Shown: positions 6,789 to 12,952 of the stretch, in pieces
Layout of the letters: each line of letters opens with the position of its first letter
Position numbering within the stretch: position 1 is the first letter of the stretch
Made by a program: the position numbers and the translations under genes
Source of the DNA: Candidatus Nitrosopumilus sp.
GTDB lineage: Archaea > Thermoproteota > Nitrososphaeria > Nitrososphaerales > Nitrosopumilaceae
DNA: 14,295 nucleotides
Direction: 5' to 3'
NCBI GenBank assembly: GCA_013203245.1
Contig: JABMOR010000097.1
Coordinates: 1-14,295, forward strand
Notes under the pieces: generated by a model
The model's input: the letters and a program-made list of their open reading frames with translations, nothing else
Told to the model about the DNA's origin: nothing
The model's database searches: none

Positions 6789-7823
6789 ATGGGCGGTTCT
6801 AAGAATGTCTATGCCTCAGTAAAAGCATACAGTAAACGAGGAAAATTACTAACAAGATCTGATTTTCAAACACTTGCCGAATCTAGAGATTTGGAAGAAT
6901 TAATCACTAGAATCAAGAATACTGTATATGCAGAGGCAGTAGCAGATGTTCAAAAACCATATTCTTCACAAAATATCGAATCAGCCCTTAGAAGTAAATT
7001 GGCAGATATACATTATTCAATTGCAAAAACATCAGGAAATTCTGAAGTACTTGACGCATACTATATGAAATTTATTGTGTCAAATCTAAAATTAATTTTA
7101 AAAGGAAAAATCTTAGGAAAATCTCAAGAAGAAATTGAATCTCATGTTAATCTTCATGCAGAAGAATTAATCAAACAAAGAGACATTATAGTTAAAGCAC
7201 TAGTTGCAAAAGATTTTGAAGAGGCAGTTGCAAGTTTGAATTCAGTTGAATTTGCAGATGAGATTGTAAAGGCTGCTACATTATACAATGAAAAGAAAAA
7301 TCTACAAATCTTTGATACATATTTTGATAAGATATTATTTCAACATCTAGCCAGTGCAATGAGAAAGTATTCAGATAAAGAAGCAACAAAAATTGTTTCA
7401 ATGGATATTGACTTTTACAATATTCTAAGTGTAATAAGAGGGAAATTCTGGGGATTACAAGAAGAACAAATTCAAGATTTGATAATTAATACCAATCTAC
7501 CAGATAAAGAATTACTTGGAAGAATGATTGCAGGAGCTACAGTTAGAGATGCATTTAATGAATTATCAAGTACAAAATACAAAGATTTAGTTCCACAGGT
7601 TGAAAATGAGTTAGATGCAATTGCTGAATTTGAAAGAGCATTTGAGTTGGCAATATACAGTACATCAATTAGATCATTCACAAAGATGTTTAGCTTTGCA
7701 ACAATTGTTGGAATTACAAAATTAACATCATTTGAGATTAGAAATTTGGCAGCAATTGCTTTTGCTGTTGAGCAAAAGATTCCGACTGAAACTACAATGT
7801 CAAAGTTAATCCTAGAAGAATAG
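6789..7823 (+). CDS. atpC: A/V-type ATP synthase subunit C (central stalk, AC39/d family)
   Basis: The 344-residue all-helical protein belongs to the archaeal ATP synthase subunit C family (eukaryotic V-ATPase subunit d), the funnel that joins the central rotor shaft to the membrane proteolipid ring. Visible family features are the N-terminal YASVKAYSKRGKLLTRSDF, then three repeats of a small helical unit, with stretches such as LDAYYMKFIVSNLKLILKGK and IDFYNILSVIRGKFWGL. The length is usual. A TTG at 6780 would add three residues, but it sits one base from the GGAG at 6775-6778; ATG 6789 is ten bases away and lies at the right distance from the TATA element, so I chose it. It heads a same-strand set with a small membrane gene (10-base gap) and a Cas4-like gene. 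Confidence 0.9.
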   Translation: MGGSKNVYASVKAYSKRGKLLTRSDFQTLAESRDLEELITRIKNTVYAEAVADVQKPYSSQNIESALRSKLADIHYSIAKTSGNSEVLDAYYMKFIVSNLKLILKGKILGKSQEEIESHVNLHAEELIKQRDIIVKALVAKDFEEAVASLNSVEFADEIVKAATLYNEKKNLQIFDTYFDKILFQHLASAMRKYSDKEATKIVSMDIDFYNILSVIRGKFWGLQEEQIQDLIINTNLPDKELLGRMIAGATVRDAFNELSSTKYKDLVPQVENELDAIAEFERAFELAIYSTSIRSFTKMFSFATIVGITKLTSFEIRNLAAIAFAVEQKIPTETTMSKLILEE

Positions 7824-7833
7824 TGTTTTTGAA

Positions 7834-8070
7834 ATGTTTAATTTTCCAAAGAAAAAAACTGAAATTTCTGAAGAAGCATTAATCAAATTTATCTGGGTAA
7901 GCTCATTTTTAGCCTTGATTTTTACATTACCTCCATTAACAGTATTCCTAGGAATTTATTTTCTTACAGGTGAACTTTTCATTGGGGCAATCATTGGTTT
8001 TGGCCTTCATTTTGTTATTCTTGCCTTCTCAGGAAAGATTTCAAAAGGAATAATCAAACTTATGAGCTAA
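7834..8070 (+). CDS. Small two-helix membrane protein of unknown function
   Basis: The 78-residue protein has a basic and acidic head (residues 1-16, FPKKKTEISEE), a first membrane helix of about residues 18-43 with a PP kink (TLPPLT), a short turn at TGE, and a second helix of about 47-67, ending in a basic tail (KISKGIIK). Two lysine-rich ends suggest both termini are cytoplasmic. It begins ten bases after the atpC stop, so it is very likely cotranscribed with atpC. I see no proteolipid signature (no buried carboxylate in a glycine-rich helix), so it is not ATP-synthase subunit K. A role in assembling or stabilising the synthase, like the small AtpI/AtpZ-type proteins of bacterial operons, is a position-based guess. 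Confidence 0.7.
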   Translation: MFNFPKKKTEISEEALIKFIWVSSFLALIFTLPPLTVFLGIYFLTGELFIGAIIGFGLHFVILAFSGKISKGIIKLMS

Positions 8071-8102
8071 GTATAAGAAACCAAAAAGGAGAATAATGTA
8101 TT

Positions 8103-8750
8103 ATGATGGGAGATAGAGATTTTAGAAGTATTGTCGAGAATGCACTAAATTCTATCGGAAAAGAATTAGAAATTGATATTGATTCAGCAAATATTCAGAC
8201 AATTCATCTACATGAAGTTGTACAGTGTTTAAGACGCTCATATTATGATAGAATTGATCCTCAAGAAGTTCAAAGAAAAGGATTCAATGAACTACTTTCA
8301 GGATTACTTAGAAAATTACAATATGGTAGTGAGGCAAAAGAATTTCCAATTGATGAAATCAAACTAAAGGGCCAAGTTGACATGCTTATTGATGATTCTA
8401 TCTTTTTATTTAGAGGAGCAACAAATGAGTTAGAAAATCCAATAGCAAATGATGTTCTTTATCTTAATGCGTGTATGTGGATTTATGACAAACAAGATGG
8501 AATGATCGTGTATCTAACTGGAGATAGGAAAGAAACTTCATTTTCAATTTCACGAAATAAAAAAATGTTTGAGGAAGTAATCCGAAGAGTTCGAGTTCTA
8601 AATGATCTTCTGAAAGAACAAAAAACTCCTATTTTAGAGCCATCAACTGAGTGCTCTGAATGTCAATATTATGAAAGATGTTTCATGAAAAAGAAAAATA
8701 CCAAACAATTAGACCTAGCAGAAATGTTAGGATTTGGCAACAAAGATTAG
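8103..8750 (+). CDS. Cas4/RecB-like Fe-S protein, apparently lacking nuclease catalytic residues
   Basis: The 215-residue protein has the cysteine layout of Cas4 and related PD-(D/E)XK nucleases with an iron-sulfur cluster: C42 in VVQCLRRSYYDR, and a C-terminal C184-x2-C187-x5-C193 (CSECQYYERC), the same spacing as in Cas4. Between them, QVDML (D93) matches the first metal-binding Asp. The following strand, where E-x-K is expected, reads SIFLFRGATNEL without it, so nuclease activity is doubtful. The helix after it (ANDVLYLNACMWIYD) fits the usual Q/Y motif helix but has no Gln. No cas genes or CRISPR repeats are nearby; the gene is the third of the atpC set, 32 bases after the membrane gene. 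Start: ATG 8103 (or 8106), 11 bases after GGAG at 8088-8091. Fe-S DNA-binding or regulatory function is inferred. Confidence 0.7.
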   Translation: MMGDRDFRSIVENALNSIGKELEIDIDSANIQTIHLHEVVQCLRRSYYDRIDPQEVQRKGFNELLSGLLRKLQYGSEAKEFPIDEIKLKGQVDMLIDDSIFLFRGATNELENPIANDVLYLNACMWIYDKQDGMIVYLTGDRKETSFSISRNKKMFEEVIRRVRVLNDLLKEQKTPILEPSTECSECQYYERCFMKKKNTKQLDLAEMLGFGNKD

Positions 8751-8772
8751 TGAAAAATTAGAAAAATATTGT

Positions 8773-8789
8773 AAAGGAAAAAATCCTTT
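8773..8789. terminator. Inverted repeat between convergent genes, possible bidirectional terminator
   Basis: AAAGGA, five A, TCCTTT forms a perfect 6-bp inverted repeat just past the microprotein stop (8791) and 22 bases past the Cas4-like stop (8750). On the minus strand it is followed by U-rich sequence. Small stem, so moderate confidence. Confidence 0.35.
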
Positions 8790-8790
8790 G

Positions 8791-8901
8791 TTAATCGAGT
8801 GGTTCTGGATGTCCTTTACCACGAAGAGCGAAACACACTACTGCGAGTGCAATTGCGACTCCTGCTGCTGCGCCAAATGCGGCTATACCTGCTTCTGCCA
8901 T
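8791..8901 (-). CDS. 36-residue single-helix membrane microprotein
   Basis: This short frame (ATG 8901 to TAA 8791) encodes an Ala/Gly/Val-rich membrane helix: MAEAGIAAFGAAAGVAIALA, then VVCFALRGKGHPEPLD. The helix spans about residues 5-26 and is followed by RGKGH, so the C-terminus should face the cytoplasm. I do not recognise it. It is not a proteolipid, since it has one helix and no buried carboxylate. Support for a real gene is strong despite the size: a perfect TATA box (TTATAAAAG) lies 24-32 bases upstream, codons are GC-rich (GCC, GGC, GTC, CTC, CGT) in AT-rich surroundings as in the amt gene, and it is framed by inverted repeats on both sides. The opposite strand gives a cysteine-rich frame only as a reflection of the Ala codons. 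High expression is inferred from promoter and codon use. Confidence 0.68.
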   Translation of the reverse strand: MAEAGIAAFGAAAGVAIALAVVCFALRGKGHPEPLD

Positions 8902-8924
8902 TTGATAAAAAACAATGAAACGGA

Positions 8925-8933
8925 CTTTTATAA
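8925..8933 (-). promoter_or_regulatory. Strong TATA box of the microprotein gene
   Basis: TTATAAAAG on the minus strand lies 24-32 bases before the ATG at 8901, close to the archaeal consensus and at the right distance for a leaderless mRNA. Confidence 0.65.
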
Positions 8934-8964
8934 CTTTGCGAATATTTTTCCTCTAAAAACATAC

Positions 8965-8990
8965 TATCATAATTTCTTTAAATTATGATA
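8965..8990 (-). terminator. Perfect 11-bp hairpin after the LEA14-like gene
   Basis: TATCATAATTT, loop CTTT, AAATTATGATA: perfect 11-bp arms, four-base loop. On the minus strand it starts nine bases after the LEA14-like stop and is followed by GTATGTTTTTAG, so it can act as an intrinsic terminator. It also sits about 32 bases upstream of the microprotein TATA box and could be an operator. ATACTATCA occurs directly repeated at 8961 and 8988. Confidence 0.5.
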
Positions 8991-8999
8991 CTATCAAGT

Positions 9000-9551
9000 T
9001 TATTTTGTGAATTCAAAATTAAGTGTATTTTCTTGACCACTAGTCATTGAACTTAGATTGTAAAAGACAGTGCCGGAAACTCTCCAAGATTGATTATCAT
9101 CTCGAAGAACTGCCCATAATTCAGAAGTATTTTCAGAACCTTTCAGTGTAATAGTTTCCTTTAGAATGATTGAATTTTCACCAAGAAGAGTATAGTAATT
9201 TGATCCAAATTCGACCATTCCCGTAGGTCTACTACCAATTTCACCACCAGTAATTTGTTCATCGTCAGAGTAATTTGTCTCAAATAATTGATAATCCATA
9301 GTTTGGACAATTACGGCACGTGGATTAGGATTAGATACTTTAAATGCAATTTTGATTGTAGCTGTTCTTTCTGAAACTCTTTCAACAGAAATATCATCTA
9401 ATTCAATTTGAATGGCTTTAACTTCTGGATTACTTTGAGTTCCAGTATTGTCTTGAGAAGGTATGACAATTGTAGGTCCCATTAAAAGAATTCCACCTAA
9501 AATTATAGCAAGTGTTGCAACTGCAATACCGACAAAAATTTTAGGATTCAT
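9000..9551 (-). CDS. Membrane-anchored LEA14/WHy-type domain protein
   Basis: The 183-residue protein has one N-terminal membrane helix (about residues 4-27, IFVGIAVATLAIILGGILLM) and then an extracytoplasmic beta-rich domain. The stretch with VERVSERTATIKIAFKVSNP followed by NPRAVIVQTMDYQLFETN matches the water-stress/hypersensitive-response (WHy, LEA type 2) pattern of alternating strands with an NPN turn. There are four N-x-S/T sequons (NYS, NTS, NQS, NLS), which would be outside the cell and could be glycosylated. Function in archaea is not established; cell-surface or stress roles are guesses. The TATA box at 9574-9582 lies 23-31 bases before ATG 9551. A GAGGAAATG upstream opens only a four-codon frame. 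It is divergent from the gene at 9622. Confidence 0.7.
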   Translation of the reverse strand: MNPKIFVGIAVATLAIILGGILLMGPTIVIPSQDNTGTQSNPEVKAIQIELDDISVERVSERTATIKIAFKVSNPNPRAVIVQTMDYQLFETNYSDDEQITGGEIGSRPTGMVEFGSNYYTLLGENSIILKETITLKGSENTSELWAVLRDDNQSWRVSGTVFYNLSSMTSGQENTLNFEFTK

Positions 9552-9573
9552 AGTTTTTGCATTTCCTCTCGAT

Positions 9574-9582
9574 ATCTTAAAT
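9574..9582 (-). promoter_or_regulatory. TATA box of the LEA14-like gene
   Basis: ATTTAAGAT on the minus strand lies 23-31 bases before the ATG at 9551, consistent with a leaderless transcript. Confidence 0.5.
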
Positions 9583-9592
9583 GTTGAGATAG

Positions 9593-9601
9593 TTATTATA
9601 T
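9593..9601 (+). promoter_or_regulatory. TATA box of the gene at 9622
   Basis: TTATTATAT lies 21-29 bases before the GTG at 9622. A leaderless or few-base leader mRNA would result, which makes the AAGGAAAG at 9611-9618 unlikely to be used as a ribosome-binding site if this box is correct. Confidence 0.4.
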
Positions 9602-9621
9602 CATTGTAAGAAGGAAAGATT

Positions 9622-9975
9622 GTGCAGTATTTTCAAGCAGTACAACAAGGAAAGCAAAGAGCAAGTAAATCACAAATGAAAATATTTGAAGTTGCTGGAT
9701 TTGGCATGTTAACTTTAACAACAAAAAAAATTGATGGTAAATTTTTCCCAGTCGGAGAAGAAGAATTTACTGCAGTAATTAGTTCTGAAGATGGGCATGT
9801 TGCAGTTATAGTAGATAAAGATGGATTTACAAAGGCTCAATCCAAGGCTGTAGAGAAAGAAGAAGCCTTATCAATTTACAAAAAACTCAGAGAAACAGGA
9901 ATTCCTGAATATCCAGAAAACCAGATTCAAATTTGGTCTCAAGCAAGATCCACAATTCAAAATAATACTGATTGA
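9622..9975 (+). CDS. Small conserved-looking protein of unknown function
   Basis: The 117-residue soluble protein starts with GTG and has no domain I recognise. Residues 1-20 are polar and basic (QAVQQGKQRASKSQ), residues 20-75 look like a small beta sheet (FEVAGFGMLTLTTKKIDGKF, then EFTAVISSEDGHVAVIVDKD), and residues 75-117 are helical and charged. There are no cysteines, signal peptide or membrane helix, so it is probably cytoplasmic. Start choice: GTG 9622 has a TATA box at archaeal distance and AAGGAAAG seven bases upstream; no other initiator is close. Its TGA abuts the TGA of pyrH on the opposite strand with no base between them. Confidence 0.7.
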   Translation: MQYFQAVQQGKQRASKSQMKIFEVAGFGMLTLTTKKIDGKFFPVGEEEFTAVISSEDGHVAVIVDKDGFTKAQSKAVEKEEALSIYKKLRETGIPEYPENQIQIWSQARSTIQNNTD

Positions 9976-10659
9976 TCATTTAGAAGGAAGAATAATTTCT
10001 GTGCCAACGTTACCACCTTTAATTGCCTTTTCAATAATTTTTGTATCTGCTTTTAGGATTCTTGTTTTAATTTTTGAACGCTCAATAATTTTTAAAGCAA
10101 CAATATCCATCAAGTCATAACCACCGGCTATAGAATCTTCATGAACTAACATACTTTTCAAATTTTTCAATTCTATTTGTTTGAATTTTTTTGCTTTTTT
10201 GAATTTGTTAGGATCCATATCATAAACTCCATCAACATCAGTAGCATTAAGAAACTGTTCAGCTTGAATTTTTTCTGCAATTAATGCTGCAGTACCATTA
10301 GTACTTTGACCAGGATGAAGACCACCTGCAATTACTATTAATCCATCATCTACCGCATGTTTAACTTCCTGTAAAGTGGTTGGTGGATGTGAATATGCTT
10401 TGTTTTTTAGAGCATAAATTAGCAATTTTGCATTGAGTCTTGAAATTTCAATCCCTAGTTCATCAAGAGTGGATTCATCAGCACCAGAAGATCTTGCATG
10501 AGAAATGTAATGTCGTGCAATATCACCACCTCCAGCAATTACAATAGGTTGACAAAACTTACTAATTTTCACTAGAAATACAGCATAATCTTTTAGATTT
10601 TTGACATTATTCATACCAAAAACCCGTCCTGATAATTTGATTACAATTCGTTTTTTCAC
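9976..10659 (-). CDS. pyrH: UMP kinase (archaeal type)
   Basis: The 227-residue protein phosphorylates UMP to UDP in pyrimidine synthesis and belongs to the amino-acid-kinase fold, archaeal branch. Motifs in order: VIKLSGR (6-12) at the phosphate-binding lysine, IAGGGDIARHYI (41-52) glycine loop, ELGIEISRLNAKLL (67-80), GGLHPGQSTNGTAAL (112-126) with the UMP-binding NGTAA, NATDVDGVYDMDPNK (138-152) adenine region, and the final GTEI turn. Length is normal. Its ATG overlaps the TGA of the HD gene by four bases (ATGA), so it is the last gene of the tmk-HD-pyrH operon and is probably translationally coupled. Confidence 0.94.
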   Translation of the reverse strand: MKKRIVIKLSGRVFGMNNVKNLKDYAVFLVKISKFCQPIVIAGGGDIARHYISHARSSGADESTLDELGIEISRLNAKLLIYALKNKAYSHPPTTLQEVKHAVDDGLIVIAGGLHPGQSTNGTAALIAEKIQAEQFLNATDVDGVYDMDPNKFKKAKKFKQIELKNLKSMLVHEDSIAGGYDLMDIVALKIIERSKIKTRILKADTKIIEKAIKGGNVGTEIILPSK

Positions 10660-11891
10660 TTTAAATCACCAAGGATTGATTTTGCGGCAATTTCAACTTT
10701 TTTCCTGTTCTTTTGATGAGTATAGATTCTAAGTATGTTCATGAACCCAGAAATCGCTGAAACCACTGGTATTTCAGAAATTGGCATTTCTTTTGCAGAA
10801 GATTTTGTGCCCTCATTAGTTATCAAAATGATTGATTTTGATTCATTTTTTGATGGGGCAAGTGGGATAGATGGAGTCACAGAACTATCTACAAAAATTT
10901 CATTTTCATCAACTTTAGATTTTTTAGAAATTTCAATTCTAAGTTCATCTGTTCTAGTTTTTTTCAAATTTATTTGATTGGTAAGTATTCTCTCAAATAC
11001 GCATTTTAGCAACTTTCTATTTTGATAATCCTCTGCTAATTGTTTTGCTCGTTTTAGTTTAGAAGATTTTGATGAGATCAAAGATGATAGAACGTATTCA
11101 TCAGTTAGTTTAACGAATTCATTTAGATTAAAAGATGTGAAACCAAATTCATCATCAGATAATCTTAATGCTTCAATAAGCATAACTTCTGCAGCACGTA
11201 CAGTTTTATGAAAATATACTGCTTTAAACATTTGATATCTAGAATGCATCATAGATTCAAAAGAATAAAGTGCTGAACGCTCTAAAGCAAGTTTATTTTT
11301 ATGAATGTCAAGGGATTGTGTAATTCTTTTATGATCTATCTTCGCATGTTCGGCACCCGTAAAATAGCCATCTCTTAGTAAATAATCCATCATATCTGCA
11401 CTCAATGCTCCTGAAATAATTTCATTTAGATATTGAAATTTTGATTCTCCAAATGCAATTTTAGTAACTAGTTTTTTATCGAACCCAGTTTTTGATACTA
11501 TATCACCAATTTCAGAATTTAAAATAATTTTTTTTCCATAATCTTCATGTGAAATTTTTTTTTCTTGTATCACTTCTTCGAATAAATGAGAAAAAGGTCC
11601 ATGGCCAATATCATGTAACAAACCTGCAATGCGCAAAATTTGAACATCATCAGAATTTAAAAATCCTTTTTCATTTAATGCAAAACCAGCTTGACTAGCA
11701 ATATGCATAACACCTAGAGAATGCTCAAATCGACTATGTTGAGCTGAAGGATATGTCAAATGTGCACCAGATAGTTGTTTTATTCGTCTTAATCTTTGAA
11801 AAAGTGGATTGTCAATTATTGGAAGTTCATAATCATATACACGAATAAAATCATGAATTGGATCAATAATATCTATATAATTTTTTTTCAT
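10656..11891 (-). CDS. HD-domain phosphohydrolase (SAMHD1/dGTPase-like)
   Basis: The 411-residue protein is an HD-superfamily metal-dependent phosphohydrolase. It opens with IDPIHDFIRVYDYELPIID (8-26), then FQRLRRIKQLSGAHLTYPSA (31-50), the first ligand in RFEHSLGVMH (H57), the HD pair in GLLHDIGHGPFSH (H93, D94), and the last ligand in SADMMDYLLRDGYFTG (D166). This matches the family with SAMHD1 and bacterial dNTP triphosphohydrolases. Residues about 200-310 are helical, and the C-terminal third (about 315-411) has a Ser/Pro-rich linker and a small beta region. dNTP triphosphohydrolase activity is the family expectation; the substrate cannot be read here, but the position between thymidylate kinase and UMP kinase supports nucleotide work. 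Both junctions are 4-base ATGA overlaps. Confidence 0.88.
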   Translation of the reverse strand: MKKNYIDIIDPIHDFIRVYDYELPIIDNPLFQRLRRIKQLSGAHLTYPSAQHSRFEHSLGVMHIASQAGFALNEKGFLNSDDVQILRIAGLLHDIGHGPFSHLFEEVIQEKKISHEDYGKKIILNSEIGDIVSKTGFDKKLVTKIAFGESKFQYLNEIISGALSADMMDYLLRDGYFTGAEHAKIDHKRITQSLDIHKNKLALERSALYSFESMMHSRYQMFKAVYFHKTVRAAEVMLIEALRLSDDEFGFTSFNLNEFVKLTDEYVLSSLISSKSSKLKRAKQLAEDYQNRKLLKCVFERILTNQINLKKTRTDELRIEISKKSKVDENEIFVDSSVTPSIPLAPSKNESKSIILITNEGTKSSAKEMPISEIPVVSAISGFMNILRIYTHQKNRKKVEIAAKSILGDLK

Positions 11892-12493
11892 AATCCTAAT
11901 TTCTTTGAAAATATTTTTAAAATTTCTTCATGAACTTCAATTTTGGACTTGTTAGCATTAATTATTTTCCATCGTTTTTTCTTGGCAACAATTCTGTAAA
12001 GATTAGAAATCTTTGTGGAGAATTCTTTATTTTTTTCAAACTTGTCTCTTTTCATTACCTTTCCACCAATTTTATTTCGCGGAGTTCTTGAAAATGATTC
12101 TTTTTGTGTGACATCAAGCAAAATAACAAGATCAGCCTTTGGAAGACCGTCATCAAGACTCTCAAGCCATTTTTGCTTCAAACCATTTGCCAATCCATAA
12201 ACTAGGTTAGAATGATAATATCTATTCATAATTAAAACAGAATTTTTTTCCTCAGCTGCTAAAATTGCATCAAGTTTTTCCCATCTATTTGCAGCCAAAA
12301 GACAATGAATTACTTGGGGAGTGAATTTTCGTTTTCCATCTAAATATTTTCTAATTTCTTTCCCAATTGGGGTTTCATAGTCAGGAAAATGAAATAGTTT
12401 TGTTTTGATCTTTTGTTTTTTAAGAGCTTTCTCCAATAGAATAGATTGTGTTAACTTTCCTGCCTGATCTCCACCTTCAATTACAATAATCAT
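11888..12493 (-). CDS. tmk: Thymidylate kinase with variant P-loop
   Basis: The 201-residue P-loop kinase phosphorylates dTMP to dTDP for DNA synthesis. It begins IIVIEGGDQAGKLTQS, the EGxDxxGKxTQ signature of thymidylate kinases, but with Leu (L14) at the position after Lys usually held by Ser or Thr. The FPDYETPIGKEIRKYL (36-51) and the lid region RTPRNKIGGKVMKRDKFEKN (136-155) fit the family. The DR motif reads NRYYHSNLVYG (N90 R91 Y92), where most members have DRY. Overall length and order of motifs are normal, so both changes look like lineage variants rather than decay. It is the first gene of the tmk-HD-pyrH operon; AT-rich sequence at 12511-12528 could hold its promoter, back to back with that of hsp20. 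Confidence 0.9.
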   Translation of the reverse strand: MIIVIEGGDQAGKLTQSILLEKALKKQKIKTKLFHFPDYETPIGKEIRKYLDGKRKFTPQVIHCLLAANRWEKLDAILAAEEKNSVLIMNRYYHSNLVYGLANGLKQKWLESLDDGLPKADLVILLDVTQKESFSRTPRNKIGGKVMKRDKFEKNKEFSTKISNLYRIVAKKKRWKIINANKSKIEVHEEILKIFSKKLGL

Positions 12494-12538
12494 AAGTTAT
12501 CAAAACTGAGAAATTAATTGATTAAAAATCTATCAAGG

Positions 12539-12547
12539 TTTATAACC
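12539..12547 (+). promoter_or_regulatory. TATA box of hsp20
   Basis: TTTATAACC lies 24-32 bases before the ATG at 12571, giving a leaderless transcript. The 77-base spacer also holds the divergent tmk promoter. Confidence 0.55.
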
Positions 12548-12570
12548 AAAAATTGAGCACATAACACAAA

Positions 12571-12951
12571 ATGGGACTTGTAAAAGACGTAATCAAAGAG
12601 ATTGGAAACAAATCAAGAGAATTCTATGAATTTGTTTTACCACCAATGGATATGTATCTCAATGATGAAAATCTAAAAATTGTAATTGATATTCCTGGAT
12701 TTACAAAAAAAGAAATTGAATTATCTTTATGTGGAGATATTCTCTCCATCAATGCAAAAAAAACAATTAATGAAAAAGAATCAGAATCATTAATTTCAAA
12801 CCAAAGACCAAATGTAATTGATAAAAAAATTAGACTTCCCATAGAAGTTAAACAAGGAGAAGAAAAAATAGAATCTGCAAAATATGAAAATGGTATTCTT
12901 ACATTAATTATTCCTGTAACAAAAAAAGGAAAAGATATTACAATAGAATAA
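12571..12951 (+). CDS. hsp20: Small heat-shock protein (Hsp20/alpha-crystallin family)
   Basis: The 126-residue protein is an ATP-independent holdase chaperone. A short N-terminal arm (1-25) precedes an alpha-crystallin domain (about 26-120): PPMDMYLNDENLKIVIDIPG, FTKKEIELSLCGDILSINAK, and the family signature YENGILTLIIPV near residue 106. It ends in KDITIE, an I-x-I tail of the kind that docks into neighbouring subunits in oligomers. The N-terminal arm is short for the family. It has its own leaderless promoter and converges on the UbiB-like gene with one base between stop codons, so its transcript must end inside that gene or very near its end. Confidence 0.92.
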   Translation: MGLVKDVIKEIGNKSREFYEFVLPPMDMYLNDENLKIVIDIPGFTKKEIELSLCGDILSINAKKTINEKESESLISNQRPNVIDKKIRLPIEVKQGEEKIESAKYENGILTLIIPVTKKGKDITIE

Positions 12952-12952
12952 T

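Noticed and set aside
7834..8070. ATP-synthase proteolipid (subunit K)
   Set aside because: Two helices are present, but there is no glycine-rich helix and no buried Glu/Asp in the second helix.
8103..8750. CRISPR-Cas locus suggested by the Cas4-like protein
   Set aside because: No repeats with regular spacers and no other cas genes were seen, and the catalytic motif looks lost.
8734..8988. Plus-strand 84-codon frame with a striking cysteine-rich run (CECNCDSCCCAKCG)
   Set aside because: It is the reverse-strand reading of Ala/Gly codons of the 36-residue microprotein, overlaps the end of the Cas4-like gene, has no start signal, and continues across the microprotein promoter and the hairpin.
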